A stretch of 64,000 nucleotides of DNA from Bdellovibrionia bacterium. Lineage in GTDB: Bacteria; Bdellovibrionota; Bdellovibrionia; Bdellovibrionales; JAGQZY01. The position numbers were made by a program, and so were the translations under genes. The stretch is taken from contig JAUICP010000006.1 in the NCBI GenBank assembly GCA_030427805.1, positions 62,001-126,000 of the forward strand, read 5' to 3'. How positions within the stretch are numbered: position 1 is the first letter of the stretch; each line of letters begins with the position of its first letter. This document shows positions 36,434-44,199 of this stretch, piece after piece. The notes under the pieces were generated by a model. The model worked only from the letters and a program-made list of their open reading frames with translations. It was not told the origin of the DNA and did no database searches.

Positions 36434-37426
36434 CTAATTCTTTTTCATAACTTCTAGATAAACAGCCGTTTGATTCAACAACACGTATGCAATTTCACCG
36501 AAGGTTATTGGTCCATAGAAACTGCCTGTGCTTTTTCCCTCGAGATTGGAGTAGAGGTAATTCAGAATACAATTGCAACTAAATCCTGGGGAGTTGCCGC
36601 TATCTTTCATTTCGCGCCGAAAAGCACTTTCATAATCCCCAAGGGGTTTTGAAAATTGATATTCAACACCTTTTACCACAGGAGCATAAAAGCTCACCTT
36701 TTTACTTTCAAAATCGACAGCCTGAAAGCAAACGTTCACATTGGAGCCATTGTAATTGGCGATAATAGGCAGCTTCTCTTGGTAGCCTTGGGATTTCAAA
36801 TAGTCTGCGAACACCACTTCTTTGCCGTTCACAATGGCATCTTCAACCTCAAAGGATGTTTCTTTGAACTCAATTCTGTCGCCTTCAAGTGCTTCAAAAG
36901 GGTTTACAATTTCTAACCGCGGATAATAGCCCTCTTCTATTTCACAATGCATAACAAGTGCCTGATCAAAAGACTGCTGTCTTGTGTTTCCATCAAACAC
37001 ACTGGCCTTGGCTCCCTCTTTATTCAGATCGAATCCAGAAACCCAGCCAACTAATGGTGAGTTAAATATTCCGTCGATTTCGAGCGCATTTTCTCCAAAG
37101 CTAACATGGGTTTTCGAAAAACCAGGAATACAAATAAATGAAACACCATTCTTCGGATAATCGGCTGCAATCCCTTTTATACTCTCGGCATCGTACTTTT
37201 CGATACTTTTGAATCGAATCGAATCCTCGAGTTCTAAAATCTGAACGATCTTATCTGACTGAATTCCTCCCTCTTCGGTCATAAAGTAAGGAATCGATCC
37301 GCCAATCCAGTTTCCTTCGGGGAGTTCACCTAAAAGAGACTCGTCGCCAGCTACCATCAATGGCTTTTCTTTATTATTTAAAATGAACTGTACGGCATCT
37401 TTATGAGTGTAAATTGTCTTTCTCAT
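36434..37426 (-). CDS. FIST-like sensory protein (tentative)
   Basis: 330-residue soluble protein. The middle of the first third has NWIGGSIPYFM, like the G.S..G turn of FIST_N, and the end SFYGPITFGEIAYVLLNQTAVYLEV resembles FIST_C, whose C-termini have a GEI and NQT block. FIST domains are sensory domains thought to bind small ligands such as amino acids. The similarity is by pattern only. ATG overlaps the stop of the small upstream gene (ATGA) and follows GAGGGGG, so the two are coupled. Confidence 0.55.
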   Translation of the reverse strand: MRKTIYTHKDAVQFILNNKEKPLMVAGDESLLGELPEGNWIGGSIPYFMTEEGGIQSDKIVQILELEDSIRFKSIEKYDAESIKGIAADYPKNGVSFICIPGFSKTHVSFGENALEIDGIFNSPLVGWVSGFDLNKEGAKASVFDGNTRQQSFDQALVMHCEIEEGYYPRLEIVNPFEALEGDRIEFKETSFEVEDAIVNGKEVVFADYLKSQGYQEKLPIIANYNGSNVNVCFQAVDFESKKVSFYAPVVKGVEYQFSKPLGDYESAFRREMKDSGNSPGFSCNCILNYLYSNLEGKSTGSFYGPITFGEIAYVLLNQTAVYLEVMKKN

Positions 37427-37653
37427 AGCCCCCTCGCAATCAGTTCCAAATCGGTTTTAACCAAGTCTTTATTGGATGTAAAAAACTCGTGGGCGATAAG
37501 AGCCGCTTCTTCAATTTTTTCACGATTTCCTGGATTAAGCTTGATCAGCATTTGGCATCTTTTAAACATCATTCTCGTCGCTAAATTCTGAAATGGGACT
37601 TCATTTTTCTCGACAAGAACCCTCCACTTTGGACTGTCTTTTGGTGGAACCAT
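37423..37653 (-). CDS. Small hypothetical protein coupled to the FIST-like gene
   Basis: 76 residues, mostly helical and basic in the middle (FQNLATRMMFKRCQMLIKLNP). No recognised family. ATG follows AAAGGGGG at good spacing, and the last bases overlap the FIST-like start, so the proteins are made together and may interact. Confidence 0.6.
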   Translation of the reverse strand: MVPPKDSPKWRVLVEKNEVPFQNLATRMMFKRCQMLIKLNPGNREKIEEAALIAHEFFTSNKDLVKTDLELIARGL

Positions 37654-37813
37654 AAATACCCCCTTTTATTGGCTCTACAAAATTATAAGGCAGGATTGAA
37701 TCCAAAAAAGACTGGAAGTAACAGAACTATAAATTTCTGGTTTCAAAGCTGAAACCAGGACTCAGGCAATTCCTCAAGATTCAGAATTGACAAGCCTTTT
37801 TAAGGTTTCTTTA

Positions 37814-38602
37814 ATGAAAGTTACGAAAAGACTAAAGACTATGGTTATGACTGTAAAAGACATACTTCGCAGAGAACTGCTTAAAAGACAGACAAAAAAT
37901 ACCAGCTATTCTCTAAGGAGTTTTGCTAACCACCTTGGAGTCAGCCACTCTTGTTTGAGTTTAATCATGACCAACAAGCGTTCGCTTTCAAAAAAACTCG
38001 CTCAGATACTTATAGAGAAACTAAGTCTCAGCGAAGAAGAGAAATCCATCGTTTTGAAAACTCAAGGGAGCCGCATAGAGGCGAAGATTCCAAAACCGGC
38101 TCTCGATAAAAGAGAGCCAACGACTGGGGTTTCAAGTATCAACCGTCTCGAACACCTGGCAATTCTAGCGCTAATTAATCTTCGGGGGCCCTTGAATCGA
38201 GAACAATTATCAAGTGCTATTGAGCGCCCGATCGGCAAAACAAAAGAGTTACTTGATAGCTTGTGCAAGGGTGGCTACCTCCTAGAGCATGATGGTTACT
38301 TCTCAAGAAAACAGGAATCTCTAAACATTAAAACAAGTCAAGACAATGAAATTCACGAGGAATACCTAAAAACTGCATTGGCAGCACTAAATACCACAAG
38401 TAACTCAGAATCGGCCTATAGCTTTAATTGTGTTAATGTCGATCAAAATAATATTCCCTTCTTAAAAGAAAAAATAGATGAATTCTTACAAACCATTTGC
38501 CAGCAGTTTAGCAGTTCCGAGTCAGGAGGCCAAATTTCGTACTGCGGAATTCAACTGGTTCCTGCCACCACCACAGAGTCACAAAAGAAGCCTCCACTTT
38601 AA
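37814..38602 (+). CDS. TIGR02147/DUF4423-type helix-turn-helix protein
   Basis: 262 residues from the ATG at 37814 (AAGG eight bases upstream; TTG 37787 and ATG 37847 are alternatives). After ILRRELLKRQTKNTSYSLRSFANHLGVSHSCLSLIMTNKRSLS comes the N-terminal helix-turn-helix, then a winged-helix region (HLAILALINLRG ... TKELLDSLCKGGYLLEHDGYF) and a strand-rich C-terminus. The layout is that of the TIGR02147 family, abundant in Bdellovibrio and Fibrobacter; targets unknown. The terminator overlaps its last codons. Confidence 0.8.
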   Translation: MKVTKRLKTMVMTVKDILRRELLKRQTKNTSYSLRSFANHLGVSHSCLSLIMTNKRSLSKKLAQILIEKLSLSEEEKSIVLKTQGSRIEAKIPKPALDKREPTTGVSSINRLEHLAILALINLRGPLNREQLSSAIERPIGKTKELLDSLCKGGYLLEHDGYFSRKQESLNIKTSQDNEIHEEYLKTALAALNTTSNSESAYSFNCVNVDQNNIPFLKEKIDEFLQTICQQFSSSESGGQISYCGIQLVPATTTESQKKPPL

Positions 38603-38614
38603 TGGAGGTTTTTT
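38591..38614 (+). terminator. Intrinsic terminator overlapping the stop codon
   Basis: CCTCCA, loop CTTTAA, TGGAGG, then six T. The left arm encodes the final Pro-Pro and the TAA stop of the preceding gene lies in the loop. Confidence 0.88.
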
Positions 38615-38697
38615 AAGTTTAGTATTTACATGAAACCAATTAGACCACCTATGGGTGACTTCACATTTGTGTCAAAAACATGCAATAAACTGGGAGT

Positions 38698-39051
38698 TTA
38701 CTTTTCGGGTCGAGAAACAATAAAGCCCGAAACTCCCAAGAGGATTATACTCACACTGAGCTTAAGCCAAAATATTTCAACCTTTAGCCAAAGGATCGTC
38801 ATGGAAATAGCGATTAAACTGACAGCGAGGATCTTTACGTTTCGTCGAATAGCGCCGGTTCGCTCCCAATCTTTGAGAGCCTGACCAATATAGGGTTGTC
38901 GATAGAGCCACGCGTGCATTTTAGGGGAGCTCCGTAAAAAACACCAAGCTGACAAAATCAAAAATGGAGTCGTAGGCAAAAGCGGAAGAAAAATTCCGAC
39001 GATCCCCAAAATTAAACTCAATATTCCAATGCCAAATAGAACTGTTTTCAC
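38698..39051 (-). CDS. DUF454 (YbaN-like) inner-membrane protein
   Basis: 117 residues with two N-terminal hydrophobic stretches flanking the family signature GIFLPLLPTTPFLILSAWCFLRSSPKMHAWL, then QPYIGQALKDWERTGAIRRNVK and two more helices. Function of the family is unknown. GTG start with poor ribosome binding site. It diverges from the next operon. Confidence 0.88.
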   Translation of the reverse strand: MKTVLFGIGILSLILGIVGIFLPLLPTTPFLILSAWCFLRSSPKMHAWLYRQPYIGQALKDWERTGAIRRNVKILAVSLIAISMTILWLKVEIFWLKLSVSIILLGVSGFIVSRPEK

Positions 39052-39174
39052 TTGTTACTTCTGTTTATTAAAATCAACTACTGTATATTAGTGGCCCTTA
39101 ATAGGCCTTGCACGATACTCGCTGAAATCTTACTATATATGGCAGAATAATGTCATTTAAAGGAATTTATCTTC

Positions 39175-39702
39175 ATGAGTAGGATCAATTGGCGACAAAT
39201 AGCCATTATTCTTATTTTCGCCACGCAAATCATATTTGCAATCATCGTCTCGCCCTTGACCGGTATCGAAGATCTATTCCCTCTCCACAAATGGGCCCTC
39301 TTCCACACTGCTGTAAAAGGTCGAGTTTATCCGATTATGTACATTCACCAGTGGGACGATGAAAAATTTGACCCTCCCATTAACTATCACGATTTTTTTC
39401 GCGGCAAAAAACACATCGACTTTCTCGCCGGTCGCGATCACTTAGTGTTTTGGACCGATAAACTCAGGGAACATCGTGAAGACGCTCAGTATGAAAAAGA
39501 AACATTTGAAAAGCATTTTTTTGGTGAATCTAAAGTCATCTACTCAGTGAATGAAGAGTACCTCGATCAGGTCGAATTTAGAAAAACGAGAAAGGTCATC
39601 CGTACTGAAGAGTCCCATGGACCTTTCACCTACCCGACCGATGATAGTTTCTCTAGAGAAAAAAACAGTCCAGCTCCACGAGGTAACGAGGTGGAGCCGT
39701 GA
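39175..39702 (+). CDS. Membrane-anchored hypothetical protein
   Basis: 175 residues: one N-terminal membrane helix (IAIILIFATQIIFAIIVSPL), then a charged domain outside the membrane with PIMYIHQWDDEKFDPPINY and several aromatic and acidic patches. No known family. Its TGA overlaps the GTG of the next gene (GTGA), so it is coupled to the HTTM-like membrane protein and is likely its partner. AAAGGAA lies 11 bases before the ATG. Confidence 0.6.
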   Translation: MSRINWRQIAIILIFATQIIFAIIVSPLTGIEDLFPLHKWALFHTAVKGRVYPIMYIHQWDDEKFDPPINYHDFFRGKKHIDFLAGRDHLVFWTDKLREHREDAQYEKETFEKHFFGESKVIYSVNEEYLDQVEFRKTRKVIRTEESHGPFTYPTDDSFSREKNSPAPRGNEVEP

Positions 39703-40532
39703 GAAAAGCATTGAACTCCTACCACATCATTATGTTTTTCTACTTCTTATCTTTGATCAATTTAATTTCTAGATTGCGACAGTATGCCTTTAATGACTTT
39801 CAGTTAGTGGCGACCAAAGACAACTACATGTATGGCTGGATCCCAAACGATATTGACGTAAACGCCTATCTTTCGTTTATCAATCCCGTCATTATGATTC
39901 TCTTAGTATTTTTATTTCCACTGATTCGCTATCAAAGTGTCCGAATCCTTTGGGCTTTGATTTGTTATTGCGTAGAAGGCTTTCAATTCGCCTACATTCT
40001 CGGCCATAGCAGTCACGCCTTTGTCTGGTGTTCATTCTTTTTTGCCTTGATTCCAGGAGACCTGACCTATAGGGCCCAAGCTAAAAAGTGCGACCTTGAT
40101 GGCTACCTCCGAGCTGGGCAACTTCAAATTTTTTTGATTTATGGGCTAGCCGGCTTTTGGAAAGCAATCGGTTTTACGCAAAGTCTTTTTGATCCGAAAA
40201 TAGCCGGTGGCTTTGACTACCTCCAGTACGCCATGTCCTCTGAATTTGTTCACAGTAATACAATGGGAGCCGCTGCGAACTGGGTCGCTGATCAACCAAT
40301 AATGGGGTTCTTTCTCTCGGGACTGGTACTTTTCGCGCAAACGGGTTCTTTAGTTGCGGCTTTTATTCCAAGAACTTACTTTTTTTGGGGGCTCACTTTA
40401 GCGAGCTTTCACATAGGGACACTGATAACGACAAATATTATTTTCTATTGGTCCATACCACCAATACTTTTACTCTTGACCCTTCGACCCATGAGTGACG
40501 AATCGGTTCTAGCACCCCTTAAGAGAATTTAA
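39699..40532 (+). CDS. Multi-pass membrane protein, HTTM-like (tentative)
   Basis: 277 residues with about six to seven hydrophobic helices. The pattern LQIFLIYGLAGFWKAIG and FHIGTLITTNIIFYWSIPPILLLL resembles the HTTM domain (vitamin K-dependent gamma-carboxylase-like membrane proteins), but catalytic residues cannot be assigned. GTG start inside the previous gene's stop, i.e. translational coupling. A 12-pair stem-loop follows. Confidence 0.6.
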   Translation: MRKALNSYHIIMFFYFLSLINLISRLRQYAFNDFQLVATKDNYMYGWIPNDIDVNAYLSFINPVIMILLVFLFPLIRYQSVRILWALICYCVEGFQFAYILGHSSHAFVWCSFFFALIPGDLTYRAQAKKCDLDGYLRAGQLQIFLIYGLAGFWKAIGFTQSLFDPKIAGGFDYLQYAMSSEFVHSNTMGAAANWVADQPIMGFFLSGLVLFAQTGSLVAAFIPRTYFFWGLTLASFHIGTLITTNIIFYWSIPPILLLLTLRPMSDESVLAPLKRI

Positions 40533-40567
40533 GGTTGAGTTAGGTTTTAATATCGAATCAGAAGTCT

Positions 40568-40598
40568 AAGCTTCAAACCGCACTTGGGTTTGAAGCTT
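40568..40598. terminator. Twelve-pair stem-loop between converging genes
   Basis: AAGCTTCAAACC / GGTTTGAAGCTT with a seven-base loop, located between the stops of the HTTM-like gene and mscS. No T tract on either side; probable bidirectional terminator or 3'-end stabiliser. Confidence 0.65.
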
Positions 40599-40617
40599 GA
40601 ACCACAAGCCGGGGTAA

Positions 40618-41478
40618 TTAGGGCCTTGGTGATGGAGAGAAACTATTGTTTTTAATAGGATCAGGAATATTAATTTCCATTTGTGGAAAGGGAATTCCAA
40701 TTTTCTCTTTATCGAGTTCTTCTTTAACTCTTTTGGTGAGTTCGTCCATGGTTGGCCAATAGTTTTCAGTTTTAACCCACACACGAACCGCCCAATCAAC
40801 ACTCGAGGCACCAAGACTAACCAGGGCAACGGCTGCTTCTGGCTCTTCTAATTTATGCTCCAACTTACTGATGGCCGTCATCAGGACTTCGCGAGTTTTA
40901 TCGAGATCGGCAGCGTAATCTGTTCCAACAAAGACATCGACCCGACGAGTATCGTGAAAGGTCGAATTAATAATTTTAGATCCAAAAACAGCGCCATTTG
41001 GAACAATGACACGACGGTTATCTGGAGTATCGATCATGGTAGAAAACAAATCGATTTCGGCAACTTTACCAATTGTCCCCGCGATATCAATAACCTGCCC
41101 TGGGCGGAAGGGTTTAAAGATCAAGAGCATGACTCCAGAGGCAAAATGCCCAAGGGTCCCTTGCAGAGCCATACCGACGGCAAAACCCGCCGAAGCCAAG
41201 ACGGCCGCAAAACTGGCAGTCTGGATGCCAAAAATCCCCAAACAGGTTATAACACCTAAAGTCACAATCCCCCACTTGGCCATTTTAGAAAAGAAATTTG
41301 CCAGGGCATCATCGAGCTTCGATCGGCTCAAGCTGCGAAAGACGATTCTTCGCGTCCATCCCGCAACGATAAAGGTGGCGATCAGTAAAATGATAAACCC
41401 AACAATTTTGGCACCATAGGTTAAAAAAAGTGTAGTTAACTTCTCTACGTCTAATGACTTTAGATCGAACACAGACAT
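40618..41478 (-). CDS. Small-conductance mechanosensitive channel (MscS family)
   Basis: Opens under membrane tension to release solutes. 286 residues, the same length as E. coli MscS. Three membrane helices: about 20-43, 66-88, and the pore-lining TM3 with its Gly/Ala pattern ASAGFAVGMALQGTLGHFASGVMLLIFKPFRPGQ, followed by the beta domain (VIVPNGAVFGSKIINST) and the alpha/beta cytoplasmic vestibule ending FPQMEINI. ATG sits directly after GAGGAG, a short spacing. Confidence 0.94.
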   Translation of the reverse strand: MSVFDLKSLDVEKLTTLFLTYGAKIVGFIILLIATFIVAGWTRRIVFRSLSRSKLDDALANFFSKMAKWGIVTLGVITCLGIFGIQTASFAAVLASAGFAVGMALQGTLGHFASGVMLLIFKPFRPGQVIDIAGTIGKVAEIDLFSTMIDTPDNRRVIVPNGAVFGSKIINSTFHDTRRVDVFVGTDYAADLDKTREVLMTAISKLEHKLEEPEAAVALVSLGASSVDWAVRVWVKTENYWPTMDELTKRVKEELDKEKIGIPFPQMEINIPDPIKNNSFSPSPRP

Positions 41479-41575
41479 CTCCTCGTTAGACCTAAGCTCT
41501 TACGAATCAATCACCTTAAAGTCAAATTATGCTTGTGAAGTTGCCCCTCAGAACAAATCTCTATAGCATTGAGAT

Positions 41576-42061
41576 ATGAAGATTTTATTACTTATTTTCA
41601 CAGTCTCCCTAGGTTTATCCACTTCGGCGAAGGCCTGCGAACCTCCCCCGTCTTTGGATTCAGAGTGTAAATTCGGCGAGAAGGTCGATTACCAAGATCA
41701 AGTAACCCAGGAGCTTTACAAAAACGTTAAGGCTTTTTACGACATTCTGCTGGCAGAAATTAAGGGAAAGAAACCAAAGGTATTCAAGTCCCGATATGGC
41801 GATGGATCTTGCTATCTCTTTAATTTTGCTCCCGACCATTTAAAGGACCTTAAGGACTTTGCAAAGTCCCACCTTGGAAAGATCTGTTCCCAAGACGCTG
41901 GTTACATTAAAAGTGAACTTGAGCGGCTCATTGACCCAAAAGCTGAAGAGCTCGGTGACATCGACTCTAAAGATGCCATGGCGAAACTGAAAGAACTGCG
42001 GCAAGCCATTCAGAAAACCTTACCTCGCTTTATGAAAGCTCATCAGGCCAGTAAAAAATAA
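41576..42061 (+). CDS. Small exported protein with four cysteines
   Basis: 161 residues. Signal peptide about 1-20 (LLIFTVSLGLSTSAKA), mature start CEPPPSLDSEC, and two later cysteines (GSCYLF, KICSQD), enough for two disulfides. The rest is charged and helical, with Lys-rich end. Unknown family. No obvious ribosome binding site. Confidence 0.6.
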   Translation: MKILLLIFTVSLGLSTSAKACEPPPSLDSECKFGEKVDYQDQVTQELYKNVKAFYDILLAEIKGKKPKVFKSRYGDGSCYLFNFAPDHLKDLKDFAKSHLGKICSQDAGYIKSELERLIDPKAEELGDIDSKDAMAKLKELRQAIQKTLPRFMKAHQASKK

Positions 42062-42141
42062 TATTTCGACGAGGATCCACATTTGTATTGTGCCGACAAT
42101 GGGGAATTACGCGAGTGCGCTACCAAATGGTACCCGGCACC

Positions 42142-42585
42142 TCAGAGTTTGAGTTGGGCGATCAAGGGGTCGAAGAATCGGTCACTCATGAGATCGAGTT
42201 CCCATTCTTCTTCGGCTTGGTTTTCGATTTCTTTGTTAATCACGAGATCACCGGCTGAGTCGAGAGTGATATCGGCGTCTGAATAAAAAAGAAACTCACG
42301 GTCCTCTTGGAGTTTTTCTGAGTAGTAGGGAACCTTGAAAGAAATAATTGAGCAATTTTCAGGCAACATTTCACTGACCATTGAGGCCTGGTGAAGAAAT
42401 GTCACCGATACGTATTCCATAAAGATCTTGGTGCCTGGGTTGCTTTCGATCCAAGAAATCCACTTGGCAATCCCCGAAGAGTTGATGGCTCGATTATCTT
42501 CGAAGGTAATATGGAGCGACTCCACCCCTTGAAGACTCGGAAATTCACATTGCTCGTTGATAAATTCAGGTACGCTATAATCCAT
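42142..42585 (-). CDS. STAS-domain protein (anti-sigma antagonist-like)
   Basis: 147 residues from ATG 42585, chosen because GGGAG lies four bases upstream; a longer TTG start would overlap the FecR gene. LHITFEDNRAINSSGIAKWISWIE matches the STAS strand-loop-helix, with S36/S37 at the DSSG phosphorylation site of SpoIIAA-like proteins. A C-terminal acidic extension follows. STAS antagonists are switched by phosphorylation and reactivated by PP2C phosphatases; the HAMP-PP2C gene 1.6 kb away is an obvious candidate. It follows the FecR gene by 14 bases. Confidence 0.75.
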   Translation of the reverse strand: MDYSVPEFINEQCEFPSLQGVESLHITFEDNRAINSSGIAKWISWIESNPGTKIFMEYVSVTFLHQASMVSEMLPENCSIISFKVPYYSEKLQEDREFLFYSDADITLDSAGDLVINKEIENQAEEEWELDLMSDRFFDPLIAQLKL

Positions 42586-42599
42586 TGAGCTCCCAACTA

Positions 42600-44156
42600 C
42601 TAACAAATATAATTATATCGGATATTTGGCAAGTGTGAACCCTTCCACTGGATCGCTTTTATAATTACCTTTTTTGGTCTAGACCACTGGGACGATTCAT
42701 CGCCGTTGATGACGCGAGCACGCCAATAGTAGGTGCCAGGCTTTAATCGGTTGGAGAATAGCAGGCGCTTTTGATCGGTGGTGGTTTTTTCTATGACCGT
42801 TGAGAAATCCGGTGTCTTTGAGACCTCGAACTCAAGACTTGCCCCCGGTTTGTAGGAGTTTGGATCCCAATTAAGGCGCATGACGACTGGAAACTTTTTA
42901 TTGGCGATAAAGGTCTCACCATCGGAAAGCCCTTTTAATTTTGGCGAACTTAAAAACATGGGCTTTGGCGGCGCAGGTGGCCCCATCGGTGCAACTGGAA
43001 TCAAACCGCCGACCGGTGGAATACTGGCTGCCCCTCGATCCGGTTTTTCAACTTTCACATCGACCTTGCGAACCTCGGAATACTCACTCCAATCGCGATT
43101 GGATAAATCGAAATAGCGCACTCGCACGTAGAAGTCTTTTTTCGGAAACTTTTCAAATGCCACACTATTTTTGCGCAATCGTCTCTGGGAGAGAACGTCC
43201 TTAAAGCTCGGCTCAGTGGAGACTTGAAAGTCAAAGACCCGATCGCCCATTTCGACATTTAACGACTTCGCAACCAGGTCCTGATCTTCGCCGGCTTCGA
43301 TGAACTTGCCTTTTTCTTTCATTTGCTTTTCGCTGACTTCAAGTTCCAGTCGATTGAGATTGAGCTCCGGTTTATCAAGAATCTCGAACTCAACGGCCGT
43401 TAGCTCTCTTGTTCGATCAATTGCAGCCAATGACTTGTCATGAACCGTCGGCCCAATAATTTCCTCACGGATCTCTTCGGTGATATCACCCACAAAGGGA
43501 TCCGAAAAGGATTCAAGTGAGGTGTCGATGAGTTCAATCTTGTCGAGGTCGATGGCTTTACCTATCGCCAGAGGACTTTTGTCCACTTCGACAGACTTTG
43601 ACACCAGCTTCTTGTTCTTAGCTAGTTTTAGTTGACCAGAGACAACACTCAACTGGGATTTCTTTTTGCCAACCTTGAGCTTGACCCGAGCTTTGGATTG
43701 GTCACCACGAAGATTGAGGCGTTTACCTTTTGAAGCGAGGACAATGGGCTGACTCACATCCACTTCGATTTCACCAAACTCGAGATTAATCTCTGGTGAG
43801 TTTGAACGGGTGTTCACTTTTGCCAGCGTATAAGCTCCGAGGCTTATCGACTGGTTGCCCACTTCAATTTCCACCTGACTCTCGGCCCCTGTAAAGATCT
43901 CATCGCCTTCTTCTAGGGCTAAACTCTCACCAACCTGGTACCAACGATAATCGCCTTGCTCTTTGATTCTAACGTCATTCTGGTAGCTCTTAACGAGTCC
44001 CACGGTTTGTTCATTCATTGTTCGTGATAAGGAGTTTCCGAGGAGAGATTTGTAGAGTTGAGACAAAGCAATCCCCATCAATGTCAGAAAGACAATGACC
44101 AACAAAAGATCAATGGAGATAGTTCTCAGTCGTTGACTGAGCAAATTCTTATTCAT
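42600..44156 (-). CDS. Membrane-anchored FecR-domain protein
   Basis: 518 residues: N-terminal membrane helix (IDLLLVIVFLTLMGIALSQL, about 15-35), then a FecR domain (YRWYQVGESLALEEGDEIFTGAESQVEIEV ... GAYTLAKVNTRS), a long linker of charged repeats, a Pro-rich stretch (PPVGGLIPVAPMGPPAPPKP) and an Ig/FN3-like end (GTYYWRARVINGDESSQWSRP). FecR domains in such proteins act in periplasmic sensing or as scaffolds, not necessarily in iron signalling. It shares a 43-base divergent promoter region with the phosphatase gene. Confidence 0.78.
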   Translation of the reverse strand: MNKNLLSQRLRTISIDLLLVIVFLTLMGIALSQLYKSLLGNSLSRTMNEQTVGLVKSYQNDVRIKEQGDYRWYQVGESLALEEGDEIFTGAESQVEIEVGNQSISLGAYTLAKVNTRSNSPEINLEFGEIEVDVSQPIVLASKGKRLNLRGDQSKARVKLKVGKKKSQLSVVSGQLKLAKNKKLVSKSVEVDKSPLAIGKAIDLDKIELIDTSLESFSDPFVGDITEEIREEIIGPTVHDKSLAAIDRTRELTAVEFEILDKPELNLNRLELEVSEKQMKEKGKFIEAGEDQDLVAKSLNVEMGDRVFDFQVSTEPSFKDVLSQRRLRKNSVAFEKFPKKDFYVRVRYFDLSNRDWSEYSEVRKVDVKVEKPDRGAASIPPVGGLIPVAPMGPPAPPKPMFLSSPKLKGLSDGETFIANKKFPVVMRLNWDPNSYKPGASLEFEVSKTPDFSTVIEKTTTDQKRLLFSNRLKPGTYYWRARVINGDESSQWSRPKKVIIKAIQWKGSHLPNIRYNYIC

Positions 44157-44199
44157 TTTTGTCTTAACAACTCCTTAAAATTTTTTTACTCTATATAAT

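Noticed and set aside
44194-44199. Perfect TATAAT as -10 box of the phosphatase gene
   Set aside because: It abuts the ATG, so the transcript would begin inside the gene, and no -35 box lies at the right distance.
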